DNA from: Arsenicicoccus cauae
Lineage (GTDB): Bacteria; Actinomycetota; Actinomycetes; Actinomycetales; Dermatophilaceae
Direction: 5' to 3'
DNA: 64,000 nt
NCBI RefSeq assembly: GCF_009707125.1
Contig: NZ_WLVL01000039.1
Span: 124,001 to 188,000, forward strand
Positions 55,061 through 63,842 of this stretch are shown in pieces (position 1 is the first letter of the stretch; each line of letters begins with the position of its first letter). Made by a program: the position numbers and the translations under genes. Under the pieces are notes generated by a model. That model searched no databases and was not told where the DNA came from. It saw only the letters and a program-made list of their open reading frames with translations.

Positions 55061-55092
55061 GCGGCCGAGGGTCGGAGACGGAGGTGAGGCCG

Positions 55093-56715
55093 GTGCCCAC
55101 CGAGCCTTGCCTGCCCCTGCCGGGGGGCGTGCCGGCCATCGATCACGGCGCCATGGTCGAGCGTGCCTGGCACGCGCGCCACCGGGACCAGGAGACCGCG
55201 TCGGCCCTCGCCGACCAGGCCGCCCGCCACGCGGTCTCCGTCGACGACCACCTGCTCGAGGCCCGGGCGCGGGTCGTGCAGGCGGCCTGCTGCTTCGGGG
55301 TCCAGGACTACGAGCAGGCCCTCACCCTCGCCAACGAGGGGCTCGTGACGCTCACCTCCTTGGAGGACGTCTGGCTCGGCCGGCTCCAGCTGGTGCTGGG
55401 CAACGTCAGCGCCGAGATCGGCGAGCCCGCCCACGCGGTCGGCTTCTTCAACCAGGCGGTCAGCATCGCGCGGCAGGCCGGGGACGAGCAGCTCGTCGCC
55501 CAGTGCCTGCTCAACGCAGCCCTCGACCGGGTCGACGTGGTCGACCCGGTGCGGGACTTCCGGCGCGCCCTGGCGATCTTCGAGAGCATCGACGACGCGG
55601 AGGGGCAGGCCTACGCCCACCTCGACATCGCGCACGCCCTGGTCGACCAGCAACGCCTGCTGGAGGCCACCGTCGAGGCGCGACGGGCGCAGCACCACGC
55701 TGCCCGCGCCCACACCAACGACGTCGTGGCCCACGCCGTGGCCCTCGAGGCCTACGGATCGGCCCACCTCGGGCATCCCCTGCACGCCGAGGCGCTCCTG
55801 GCCGACGCCCTGCACCGGATCGAGACGGCCCGTCAGCCCGTGCGGATCGACGTGACGATCGAGGTCGCGCGGGCGTGGACGGCGCTGGGGCGGCCCGACG
55901 AGGCGGTGCACCTGCTCGAGCCGCTCCTGACGGGTGCCGCTCTGACGGACCGCCAGACGCTGGCCCTCACCGACATCCTGTCCGAGGCCTATGCCGCCCG
56001 CCGTGACCACGAGTCGGCCTACTGGACGCTCCGGTCGCACCTGGAGCTCAAGGATGCTCACGAGGACGACATGGCCCGCCGCCGCGCCTCGGCCCTGGTC
56101 GTCCTGCACCGGGTGCAGATGGTCGAGCGGGACGCGGCGCGTGCGCGGGAGCGGCAGCAGCGCCTCGAGGCGGAGTTCAGCGAGCTCAAGTCCGAGCACC
56201 GGATGGTGCAGGAGATCTCGATCCGTGACGACCTCACCGGCCTGCACAACCGCCGGCTGCTCAACGACCGGTTGCGTGTCGACGTGCGGGCCGCGGACCC
56301 CGAGCACCCGGTCAGCCTGATCCTGCTCGACCTCGACCACTTCAAGCGGATCAACGACACCTACGGCCACGTGGTCGGCGACCAGGTGCTCCACGCCCTC
56401 GGCCGGATGCTGCAGACGGAGGTGCGGGTCTCCGACGTGGCGGCACGCTACGGCGGTGAGGAGCTGGCGGTGCTGCAGCCGGGCACGGACCTCGACGCGG
56501 CCACGGTCCTGGCGGAGCGCCTGCGCTCCCGGATCGCGTCGGTGGACTGGCTGCAGCTCGTGGGGATCCCCCTGCACCTGACGGTGAGCGCCGGCGTCGC
56601 CAGCACCTCCGGCGGGGAGACACCGCGGGACCTGCTGCGTCGGGCGGATCGAGCGATGTATGCCGCCAAGGCCGCCGGCCGGGACCGGGTCATGACCGCC
56701 GCCGAGACGACCTGA
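55093..56715 (+). CDS. TPR-containing diguanylate cyclase
   Basis: A 540-residue soluble protein. TPR-like helical repeats fill about residues 15-335, a coiled coil follows (ARARERQQRLEAEFSELKSEH), and the GGDEF domain ends the protein. RDDLTGLHNRRLLNDRL begins that domain, LLDLDHFKRINDTYGH holds metal and substrate residues and ARYGGEELAVLQPG is the active GGEEL loop. It should make cyclic di-GMP. There is no membrane helix and no inhibitory-site RxxD that I can see just before GGEEL. I start it at the GTG at 55093 (GGAGG upstream); GTG 55084 is possible. Confidence 0.85.
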   Translation: MPTEPCLPLPGGVPAIDHGAMVERAWHARHRDQETASALADQAARHAVSVDDHLLEARARVVQAACCFGVQDYEQALTLANEGLVTLTSLEDVWLGRLQLVLGNVSAEIGEPAHAVGFFNQAVSIARQAGDEQLVAQCLLNAALDRVDVVDPVRDFRRALAIFESIDDAEGQAYAHLDIAHALVDQQRLLEATVEARRAQHHAARAHTNDVVAHAVALEAYGSAHLGHPLHAEALLADALHRIETARQPVRIDVTIEVARAWTALGRPDEAVHLLEPLLTGAALTDRQTLALTDILSEAYAARRDHESAYWTLRSHLELKDAHEDDMARRRASALVVLHRVQMVERDAARARERQQRLEAEFSELKSEHRMVQEISIRDDLTGLHNRRLLNDRLRVDVRAADPEHPVSLILLDLDHFKRINDTYGHVVGDQVLHALGRMLQTEVRVSDVAARYGGEELAVLQPGTDLDAATVLAERLRSRIASVDWLQLVGIPLHLTVSAGVASTSGGETPRDLLRRADRAMYAAKAAGRDRVMTAAETT

Positions 56716-56777
56716 GGGCCCCGCTAAGCCCCACCCCGCTGATGCCGCGCCGCAGCCCGTGCGGCAGGATTGCAGAC

Positions 56778-58286
56778 GTGGACACACAGCAGCGACAGAT
56801 CGGCGTGACGGAGCTGGCCCTGAGGGACGCGCACCAGAGTCTGATGGCGACCCGCATGGCCCTGGAGGACATGGTTGGTGCCTGCGAGGACATCGACCAG
56901 GCGGGCTACTGGTCCGTGGAGTGCTGGGGCGGCGCGACCTTCGACGCGTGCATCCGGTTCCTCAACGAGGACCCGTGGGAGCGGCTGCGGACCTTCCGCA
57001 AGCTCCTGCCCAACTCCCGCCTGCAGATGCTCCTGCGGGGGCAGAACCTGCTCGGCTACCGGCACTACGGCGACGACGTCGTGGACCACTTCGTGGAGAA
57101 GGCCGCCGAGAACGGCATGGACGTCTTCCGCACGTTCGACGCCCTCAACGACACCCGCAACGTCGAGCGCGCCATCGCGGCGGTCAAGAAGGCCGGCAAG
57201 CACGCGCAGGGCACCATCTGCTACACCACGAGCCCGCTGCACGACGTCGACGTCTACCTCCAGCAGGCGCGCGAGCTGCGCGACGTCGGCGTCGACTCCA
57301 TCGCGATCAAGGACATGGCGGCGTTGCTCAAGCCGCAGCCGGCCTTCGACCTGGTCCGGGCGATCAAGGCCGAGATGCCGGACATGCAGGTCAACGTCCA
57401 CTGCCACGCGACCACCGGCGTGACGCTGGTGTCCCTGATGAAGGCCATCGAGGGTGGCGCGGACGTCGTCGACACCGCGATCTCCTCGCTGTCGCTCGGC
57501 CCGGGCCACAACCCGACCGAGTCGCTGCAGGAGATGCTCGAGGGCACCGGCTTCATCGCCGACCTGGACAAGGTGCGGCTCGGCCGGATCAAGGACCACT
57601 TCGCCGAGATCCGGCCCCGCTACACGCAGTTCATGTCGTCGTTCAACGTCGAGACCGACATCTTCGACAGCCAGATCCCGGGCGGCATGATCTCCAACAT
57701 GGAGTCCCAGCTCAAGCAGCAGGGAGCGGGCGACAAGCTCAAGGAGGTGCTCGAGGAGGTGCCGCGCGTGCGCAAGGACGCCGGCTACCCGCCCCTGGTC
57801 ACCCCGTCCAGCCAGATCGTCGGCACGCAGGCCGTCTTCAACGTGCTGATGGGCCGCTACAAGGTGCTCACCGCGGAGTTCGCGGACCTGATGCTCGGCT
57901 ACTACGGCTCGGTCATGGGCGAGCTCGACAAGGAGGTCGTGGACAAGGCCAGGCAGCAGACCGGCAAGGAGCCGATCGACGTGCGGCCAGCCGACCTCAT
58001 CGAGGACGAGTGGGACTCGCTGCACGACGAGGCCGCCCAGCTCGACGGTTTCGACGGCTCCGACGAGGACGTCCTCACCTACGCGATGTTCCCCAAGGTG
58101 GCGCACGGCTTCTTCGGCACCCGCGCCGAGGGACCCAAGAACGTCGGCAAGGACCCGGCCGAGCTGGAGGCCGAGAAGGCCGCCGCCGCGATGGGTGACA
58201 GCAAGACCGGCCCGGTCCGCGGCCCGATCACGTACGAGATCACCATCGACGGCAAGAAGCACTCCGTCGCCGTGAAGCCGGCCTGA
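56778..58286 (+). CDS. Methylmalonyl-CoA carboxyltransferase 5S subunit
   Basis: A 502-residue pyruvate-side subunit of transcarboxylase. The TIM barrel starts VTELALRDAHQSLMATRM and carries the metal-binding HCHATTG, ALNDTRN and IKDMAALLKP. The carboxylase-like domain has YPPLVTPSSQIVGTQAVFNVLMGRYK. It moves CO2 from oxaloacetate-type metal-bound substrate to biotin on the 1.3S subunit. The length matches the Propionibacterium 5S subunit (about 505). The start is leaderless: CAGGAT, seven bases, GTG. The 12S, small and 1.3S genes follow on the same strand. Confidence 0.92.
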   Translation: MDTQQRQIGVTELALRDAHQSLMATRMALEDMVGACEDIDQAGYWSVECWGGATFDACIRFLNEDPWERLRTFRKLLPNSRLQMLLRGQNLLGYRHYGDDVVDHFVEKAAENGMDVFRTFDALNDTRNVERAIAAVKKAGKHAQGTICYTTSPLHDVDVYLQQARELRDVGVDSIAIKDMAALLKPQPAFDLVRAIKAEMPDMQVNVHCHATTGVTLVSLMKAIEGGADVVDTAISSLSLGPGHNPTESLQEMLEGTGFIADLDKVRLGRIKDHFAEIRPRYTQFMSSFNVETDIFDSQIPGGMISNMESQLKQQGAGDKLKEVLEEVPRVRKDAGYPPLVTPSSQIVGTQAVFNVLMGRYKVLTAEFADLMLGYYGSVMGELDKEVVDKARQQTGKEPIDVRPADLIEDEWDSLHDEAAQLDGFDGSDEDVLTYAMFPKVAHGFFGTRAEGPKNVGKDPAELEAEKAAAAMGDSKTGPVRGPITYEITIDGKKHSVAVKPA

Positions 58287-58308
58287 CGGCAGGAGAAGGA
58301 ACCTCACC

Positions 58309-59877
58309 ATGAGCAAGGCACCCCAGACACCCAGGACGATGGCCGACCGCATCGCAGAGCTCCGCGAGCGCCGCGCGGCGGTCGAGGCCGGCGGCGGCGA
58401 GAAGCGCCACGCCAAGCAGCACGAGGCCGGCAAGAAGACCGCCCGCGAGCGCGTCGCCGACCTGGTCGACCCCGGCTCCTTCGAGGAGATGGGCCTGTTC
58501 GCCGAGCACCGCACCACGCTCTTCGGGATGGACAAGGCCGTCATGCCGGCGGACGGCGTGGTGACCGGCACCGGCACGGTCTTCGGCCGCCCGGTGCACG
58601 TCGCCAGCCAGGACTTCAGCGTCGCCGGCGGCTCCGCGGGCGAGATGCACTCCACCAAGGTCGCCAAGACCCTGCACGCGGCCCTCGAGAACGGCACGCC
58701 GTTCGTCTTCATCAACGACTCGGGCGGCGCCCGCGTCCAGGAGGGCATCGACTCGCTGTCCGGCTACGGCAAGGTCTTCTTCCAGAACGTCGCGCTGTCC
58801 GGTGTCGTCCCGCAGGTCTCGATCATCGCCGGGCCGTGCGCCGGCGGGGCGGCATACTCTCCCGCCCTCACGGACTTCATCATCCAGACCAAGAGCTCCC
58901 GGATGTTCATCACCGGCCCCGACGTGATCAGGCAGGTCACCGGCGAGCAGGTCACGGCCGAGGAGCTGGGCGGTCCGGCGGCGCACATGGCGCGCTCCGG
59001 CGTCACCCACTTCATGGCCGAGGACGACGAGCAGGCGGTGCTGATCGCGCAGAAGCTCCTGAGCTTCCTGCCGAGCAACAACACCGAGGAGCCGCCGCTG
59101 GTCGACGGGTTCGAGGACGTCGAGCCCGACGAGGCGCTCACCACCGTCATCCCCGAGGACCCCAAGAAGGGGTATGACGTCCGCGACGTCATCGGCTCGA
59201 TCGTGGACGGCGCCGACTTCCTCGAGGTGCACGCGGGCTTCGCGCCCAACATCGTCGTGGGCTTCGCCCGGATCACCGGGCGCACGGTCGGCGTCATCGC
59301 CAACCAGCCCAGCGTGATGAGCGGTGTCCTGGACATCGACTCCTCCGACAAGGGCGCGCGGTTCGTGCGCTTCTGCAACGCCTTCAACATCCCGCTGGTC
59401 ACCCTGGTCGACGTGCCGGGCTTCCTGCCCGGCGTCCAGCAGGAGTACGGCGGCATCATCCGCCACGGCGCCAAGATGCTCTTCGCCTACTCCTCCGCGA
59501 CGGTCCCCAAGATCACCGTGGTGCTGCGCAAGGCGTATGGCGGCGCCTACCTCGCGATGTGCTCCAAGGACCTGGGCGCGGACCGCGTGTTCGCCTGGCC
59601 CACGGCCGAGATCGCGGTCATGGGTGCCGAGGGCGCCGCAGGCGTGGTCTTCCGCAAGGAGATCGCGGACGCGGAGGACCCCGACGCCAAGCGGGCCGAG
59701 CTGGTCCAGCTCTACCGCGACGCGTTCTCGACGCCGTACGTCTCCGCCGCCCGCGGCCTCGTCGACGACATCATCGAGCCGGCGGACACGCGTCGTCACA
59801 TCGCGCGGTCGCTGGAGATGCTCGCCGGCAAGCGCGACATGCGTCCGGCCAAGAAGCACGGCCTGATCCCGCTCTGA
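58309..59877 (+). CDS. Methylmalonyl-CoA carboxyltransferase 12S subunit
   Basis: A 522-residue acyl-CoA carboxyltransferase. Hallmarks are GMDKAVMPADGVVTGTGTVFG, SQDFSVAGGSAGEMHS, FINDSGGARVQEGIDSLSGYG and GPCAGGAAYSPALTDF. Further along are VDVPGFLPGVQQEYGGIIRHGAKML and RPAKKHGLIPL at the end. It moves carboxyl groups between biotin and methylmalonyl-CoA. The sequence is strikingly like the 12S subunit of P. freudenreichii transcarboxylase. AGGAGAAGGA precedes the ATG, 22 bases after the 5S gene. Confidence 0.92.
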   Translation: MSKAPQTPRTMADRIAELRERRAAVEAGGGEKRHAKQHEAGKKTARERVADLVDPGSFEEMGLFAEHRTTLFGMDKAVMPADGVVTGTGTVFGRPVHVASQDFSVAGGSAGEMHSTKVAKTLHAALENGTPFVFINDSGGARVQEGIDSLSGYGKVFFQNVALSGVVPQVSIIAGPCAGGAAYSPALTDFIIQTKSSRMFITGPDVIRQVTGEQVTAEELGGPAAHMARSGVTHFMAEDDEQAVLIAQKLLSFLPSNNTEEPPLVDGFEDVEPDEALTTVIPEDPKKGYDVRDVIGSIVDGADFLEVHAGFAPNIVVGFARITGRTVGVIANQPSVMSGVLDIDSSDKGARFVRFCNAFNIPLVTLVDVPGFLPGVQQEYGGIIRHGAKMLFAYSSATVPKITVVLRKAYGGAYLAMCSKDLGADRVFAWPTAEIAVMGAEGAAGVVFRKEIADAEDPDAKRAELVQLYRDAFSTPYVSAARGLVDDIIEPADTRRHIARSLEMLAGKRDMRPAKKHGLIPL

Positions 59878-59905
59878 TCGACCGACTGTCACGGAAGGAC
59901 ACATC

Positions 59906-60166
59906 ATGAGCGAACCCACCGTCGCCGAGCTGCAGGCTCTGGTCGCCGACCTCACCGCTCGTCTCGAGGCGTTGGAGGCCAAGGTCTCCGCCCGGGACGA
60001 CGAGGTCACGCCCGAGGTGCTCCTCGCGATCTCGGCGGCCGTCGCGGCCTACCTGGGCAAGCGCGCCACCGTCAAGCAGGTCCACCTGCGTCGCGGCTCG
60101 GCGTGGGCGTCCCAGGGCCGCGCCGACATCCACCACTCGCACTCGATCCAGCACGGCGTGCGCTGA
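59906..60166 (+). CDS. Small transcarboxylase-associated protein
   Basis: An 86-residue protein. A coiled coil (ELQALVADLTARLEALEAKVSA) leads to TPEVLLAISAAVAAYLGKRATVKQVHLRRG and a His/Arg-rich end (HHSHSIQHGVR). It sits between the 12S and 1.3S genes, where a protein of similar size and pattern is found in propionibacteria (from memory). It resembles the small epsilon-like helper of acyl-CoA carboxylases and may help assemble the complex. AAGGA precedes the ATG. Confidence 0.7.
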   Translation: MSEPTVAELQALVADLTARLEALEAKVSARDDEVTPEVLLAISAAVAAYLGKRATVKQVHLRRGSAWASQGRADIHHSHSIQHGVR

Positions 60167-60191
60167 CCGCCGACGCAACCGAAGGACTGAC

Positions 60192-60557
60192 ATGAAGCTG
60201 AAGGTGACCGTCAACGGATCGGTCTACGACGTCGACGTCGAGGTGGAGGAGGAGCCCCGCCCGAGCCTGGGGGCCGTCCTCGTGGGCAGCATGTCCGCCC
60301 ACGGCGTGGCCCCCACCAGCGCGAAGGCCCCGGCCAGCGCGTCCAACGCCCTCACCGCCAACATCGCGGGCACGGTCGTCAAGGTGCTCGTCGAGGCGGG
60401 GCAGGAGGTCAAGGAGGGCGAGACCCTGCTCGTCCTGGAGGCCATGAAGATGGAGACCGAGGTCACGGCCCCCAAGGACGGCCGGATCGCCGCGGTCGAC
60501 GTGGCCGTGGGCGACGCCGTCCAGGGCGGCCAGGTGCTCGTGGAGTGGGAGGACTGA
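60192..60557 (+). CDS. Transcarboxylase 1.3S biotin carboxyl carrier
   Basis: A 121-residue carrier. The N-terminus MKLKVTVNGSVYDVDVEV closely matches the Propionibacterium 1.3S subunit, then an Ala/Pro linker (about 40-55) and the biotinyl domain with LEAMKMETEV (biotinylated Lys86). It shuttles CO2 between the 5S and 12S subunits. It completes a transcarboxylase of four genes. The gap of 188 bases to the next gene holds no clear terminator. Confidence 0.93.
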   Translation: MKLKVTVNGSVYDVDVEVEEEPRPSLGAVLVGSMSAHGVAPTSAKAPASASNALTANIAGTVVKVLVEAGQEVKEGETLLVLEAMKMETEVTAPKDGRIAAVDVAVGDAVQGGQVLVEWED

Positions 60558-60745
60558 CCTCCTGCGTCGCCTGGTCGACCGGCCACGGACAGCACGGTCC
60601 TCGACGCCCACCTGGGGGGCCAGCCGGCGCTCGACGCCTGCACCGCCGTCGTCCCCTGAGTCCCACCGAACGGGGCGGGGCACGAGGCGGTGGCCAGTGT
60701 CTCGGCATACGCGCCCATGCCCCGGGAGTGGCTATGGTCTGACCT

Positions 60746-62122
60746 ATGAGCGACATCGCGGCGACCCTGCTCGCGTGCCTCCCGGCGGACGATGTGATCA
60801 CCGACCCTGACGCGATGGTCGCCTACGCCCGCGACCAGGCCGAGTGGGGCGCGTGGGGTGCTCCGTCCGCCGTGGTGCGCGCCCGGTCGACGGACGAGGT
60901 GCAGGCGACCGTGCGCGCCTGCCTGCAGCACGGCACCCCGATCGTCGCGCGCGGCGCCGGCACCGGGCTCTCGGGCGCCGCCAACGCCGAGGCGGGCTGG
61001 GTCGTGCTCAGCCTGGAGCGGATGGACCAGGTCCTGGAGGTCAACACGCTGGACCGGCTCGCCGTGGTCCAGCCCGGCGTCATCAACGACCAGCTGCGCG
61101 CCGCCGCGGCCGAGCACGGCCTGTGGTACCCGCCGGACCCGGGCAGCGCCCCCTGGTCCACCATCGGCGGCAACGTCGCGACCAACGCCGGCGGCATGTG
61201 CTGCGTCAAGTACGGCGTGACCAGGGACTACGTCCTGGCCCTGGAGGTCGTGACGGGCACCGGTGAGGTCGTGCGCGTGGGGCGGCGCACCGCCAAGGGG
61301 GTCGTGGGCTACGACGTCGTCGGGCTGCTGACCGGGTCGGAGGGCACGCTCGGCATCATCACCGAGGTCACCGTGCGGCTGCGGCCGGCCCGGGAGCCGG
61401 AGCGGACGGTCGCGGGGTTCTTCCCCGACCTGCTGTCGGCGGGACGCGCGGTCACCGCCGCGGCGGAGGCCGGGCTGACGCCGTCGTTGCTGGAGCTCAT
61501 GGACCGCACCCTGCTGCAGGCCGTCGACGACTGGAAGCATATGGGGCTGACGACCGAGGCGGACACCATGCTGCTCGGCCGCATCGACACCCCCGGCGAG
61601 CGCGGCGACGCGGAGGCGGAGACGATGGCCGAGGTGTTCCGGGTCGCCGGGGCGGTCGACGCCGCCGTGGCCGAGGACGCCGAGGAGGGGGAGCTGCTCT
61701 TCGCCGCGCGCCGGCTCGCCTACCCCGCCGCCGAGCGGCTCGGCACGATCCTCACCGAGGACGTGTGCGTGCCCAAGGACCAGGTCGTGCCGATGCTGGA
61801 GCGCATCCAGGAGATCGGCCGCCGCCACGGCACCACGATCGCCAACGCCGCCCACGCCGGCGACGGCAACCTGCACCCGCTGCTCGTGACCGAGCCCGGC
61901 AACACCGAGCAGCTCGGCCGGGCGCACCGGGCGTTCGGCGAGATCATCGCGGCCTGCCTCGAGCTCGGCGGCACCATCTCCGGCGAGCACGGCGTGGGCA
62001 CCCTGAAGCGGGACGGGCTGCACGCCGAGCTCGGCGAGCCGGTCGTGGACCTGCACCGGGCGATCAAGGCGGCGCTCGACCCGCACGGAATCATGAATCC
62101 CGGCAAGGTCTTTCGCCCCTGA
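60746..62122 (+). CDS. FAD-linked glycolate/lactate oxidase subunit (GlcD-like)
   Basis: A 458-residue FAD-binding PCMH-type oxidoreductase. The FAD domain has VARGAGTGLSGAAN and PDPGSAPWSTIGGNVATNAGGM, with GLLTGSEGTLGIITEV. The C-terminal domain carries HAGDGNLHPLL and SGEHGVGTLKRDGL, typical of GlcD and D-lactate dehydrogenases. It oxidises a 2-hydroxyacid and passes electrons to the chain; glycolate or D-lactate is likely. The start is leaderless: TATGGT, seven bases, ATG. Confidence 0.88.
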   Translation: MSDIAATLLACLPADDVITDPDAMVAYARDQAEWGAWGAPSAVVRARSTDEVQATVRACLQHGTPIVARGAGTGLSGAANAEAGWVVLSLERMDQVLEVNTLDRLAVVQPGVINDQLRAAAAEHGLWYPPDPGSAPWSTIGGNVATNAGGMCCVKYGVTRDYVLALEVVTGTGEVVRVGRRTAKGVVGYDVVGLLTGSEGTLGIITEVTVRLRPAREPERTVAGFFPDLLSAGRAVTAAAEAGLTPSLLELMDRTLLQAVDDWKHMGLTTEADTMLLGRIDTPGERGDAEAETMAEVFRVAGAVDAAVAEDAEEGELLFAARRLAYPAAERLGTILTEDVCVPKDQVVPMLERIQEIGRRHGTTIANAAHAGDGNLHPLLVTEPGNTEQLGRAHRAFGEIIAACLELGGTISGEHGVGTLKRDGLHAELGEPVVDLHRAIKAALDPHGIMNPGKVFRP

Positions 62123-62166
62123 AAGCCTGGCCGAGGCAGCGCTCGGACGAGCCGTCGGGTGACGGT

Positions 62167-62910
62167 TCAGGCCTCGTCGAAGACCTGCAGCAGCGCCTCC
62201 CAGTGCCGCGCGGTGGCGCGCTCGTCATACGCAGGCAGGTCACTCATCGTGAACCCGTGCCTGGCGCCGGCATAGATCTCGCCCTCGTAGTCGCAGTCGG
62301 CCTCCTCGGCGGCCAGCCGCAGGCGCTCGATCTGCGCGCTCGTCATGCTGGGGTCCTCGTCGGCGAACCCGAAGTAGATCCGCGCCTCCACGTCGGGCAG
62401 GACGTGGTGCGGGCTGTCGGGGCCGTCGGTCACGAGGCGTCCGGCGTGGAAGCCGCAGATCGCCGCCACGTCGTCGGGGCACTGCGCCGCCAGCCGCAGC
62501 GCCAGGCCTCCCCCCATGCAGTAGCCCACGACGCGCACGTCGTCGTCGGCCACGTCGTCGCGCGCCCGACAGTGCTCGAGGTAGGTCGGGCCGTCGGCCC
62601 GCCACCGGTCAGGGGTCAGGCTCGCCAGCAAACCGGTGATGGCCGTATGCCGCTCCTCACCCCGCTCGGCGGCCAGCAGCGAGGGGTCGAGCAACGGCTG
62701 CCGCCCCGCGCGGTAGTAGACGTTGGGGGCGAGCACGACATAGCCGTCGTCCGCCAGGCGTTCGGCCATCTCGCGCAGGCGCGGCCGCAGCCCGATGGCG
62801 TCCATGATCATCAGCACCGGCGGGTGCGGTCCCTCCTCGGCCGGGCGGGCGAGGTACGCGTCGCACACCCCGTCGGGCATCGGCAGGTCCAGCTCCTCGA
62901 ACACGGCCAT
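62167..62910 (-). CDS. Dienelactone hydrolase family protein
   Basis: A 247-residue alpha/beta hydrolase of the dienelactone hydrolase family. The nucleophile is Cys131 in VGYCMGGGLAL, the acid is in FADEDPSM (Asp186 or 184) and the histidine in YAGARHGFTM (His218). It could open lactones or hydrolyse esters. The start is one base after a perfect 15-bp palindrome (62912-62926), with CAGGCT in the -10 position. Confidence 0.86.
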   Translation of the reverse strand: MAVFEELDLPMPDGVCDAYLARPAEEGPHPPVLMIMDAIGLRPRLREMAERLADDGYVVLAPNVYYRAGRQPLLDPSLLAAERGEERHTAITGLLASLTPDRWRADGPTYLEHCRARDDVADDDVRVVGYCMGGGLALRLAAQCPDDVAAICGFHAGRLVTDGPDSPHHVLPDVEARIYFGFADEDPSMTSAQIERLRLAAEEADCDYEGEIYAGARHGFTMSDLPAYDERATARHWEALLQVFDEA

Positions 62911-62911
62911 G

Positions 62912-62926
62912 GTGACAGCCTGTCAC
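62912..62926 (-). promoter_or_regulatory. 15-bp palindrome over a leaderless -10
   Basis: GTGACAG-G-CTGTCAC is a perfect palindrome one base upstream of the dienelactone hydrolase ATG, and it covers the -10 (CAGGCT). It differs from the palindrome at 21477-21491 at only one symmetrical position. Confidence 0.5.
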
Positions 62927-62954
62927 GAGCACACCCCGGCAGCACCTCGGCGGG

Positions 62955-63836
62955 CTAGCTGGCGTCCGCCTCGAGCGCGGTGACCGCCTCGTGCATGGTC
63001 AGCACCCGCCTTGCTGACTCGACGTGGAGGTTCTCGATCATCTTGCCGTTGTAGGTGACGACGCCCGAGCCCTTGCCGTCCTCCCACGCCTGCAGGATGC
63101 CGCGGGCTTCCTCGACGGCCTGCTCTGACGGGGCGAAGGCCTCGTTGGCGCCCGCGACCTGCCCGGGGTGGACCAGGGTCTTGCCGTCGAAGCCCAGCTG
63201 CCGACCCTGGGTGCACTCCGCCAGGAAGCCCTCGGTGTCCTTCACGTCGTTGTAGACGCCGTCCAGGATCACCTTGCCCGCGGCGCGGGCGCCGAGCAGC
63301 GCGAGCCCGAGCCCGGCCAGCAGCGGCTGACGGCCGGGCACGTGCTCGGCATACAGCTCCTTGACCAGGTCGTTGGTGCCCATGACCAGCACGCTGAGCC
63401 GCTCGGACGCCGAGGCGATCTCCTCGACGCGCAGTATCGCGCCCGGGGTCTCGACCATGGCCCACAGCGTGGTCCGCGCGGGGGCCCCGGCGGCCTCCAT
63501 GGCGCCCACGAGCGAGCGCACCTCGTCCGCGGATCCGACCTTGGGCACGACGATCGCGTCGGGCCCGGCCGCGGCGACGGCGCGCAGGTCCTCGTCGTGC
63601 CACGGCGTGCCGATGCCGTTGATGCGGATGGTGAGCTCGCGACGGCCGTACTCCCCCGACCGCGCCGCGTCGCACGCGGCCTCGCGCGCGGCCTCCTTGG
63701 CGTCGGGCGCTACGGCATCCTCGAGGTCCAGGATCAGCGCGTCGCACGGCAGGGTCTTGGCCTTGTCCAGCGCGCGGGCATTGGAGGAGGGCATGTAGAG
63801 GACCGACCGGCGGGGGCGGAAGGCGTTGTCAGCCAC
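62955..63836 (-). CDS. HpcH/HpaI-type CoA ester lyase (CitE-like)
   Basis: A 293-residue TIM-barrel lyase. RPRRSVLYMPSSNARALDKA begins it, followed by DALILDLEDAVAPDAKEAAR (metal and substrate site), the metal-binding Glu in LWAMVETPGAI and LGFDGKTLVHPGQV. Such proteins split malyl-CoA, citramalyl-CoA or similar. The GTG at 63836 lies seven bases after the stop of a partial gene on the same strand, whose AGGAGAAG serves as ribosome site. It probably acts in acyl-CoA or C2 metabolism with its upstream partner. Confidence 0.86.
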   Translation of the reverse strand: MADNAFRPRRSVLYMPSSNARALDKAKTLPCDALILDLEDAVAPDAKEAAREAACDAARSGEYGRRELTIRINGIGTPWHDEDLRAVAAAGPDAIVVPKVGSADEVRSLVGAMEAAGAPARTTLWAMVETPGAILRVEEIASASERLSVLVMGTNDLVKELYAEHVPGRQPLLAGLGLALLGARAAGKVILDGVYNDVKDTEGFLAECTQGRQLGFDGKTLVHPGQVAGANEAFAPSEQAVEEARGILQAWEDGKGSGVVTYNGKMIENLHVESARRVLTMHEAVTALEADAS

Positions 63837-63842
63837 GATGAT

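Noticed and set aside
60558-60660. Short frame ending TVLDAHLGGQPALDACTAVVP
   Set aside because: It has no start signal, and I could not link it to any family; treated as non-coding spacer.
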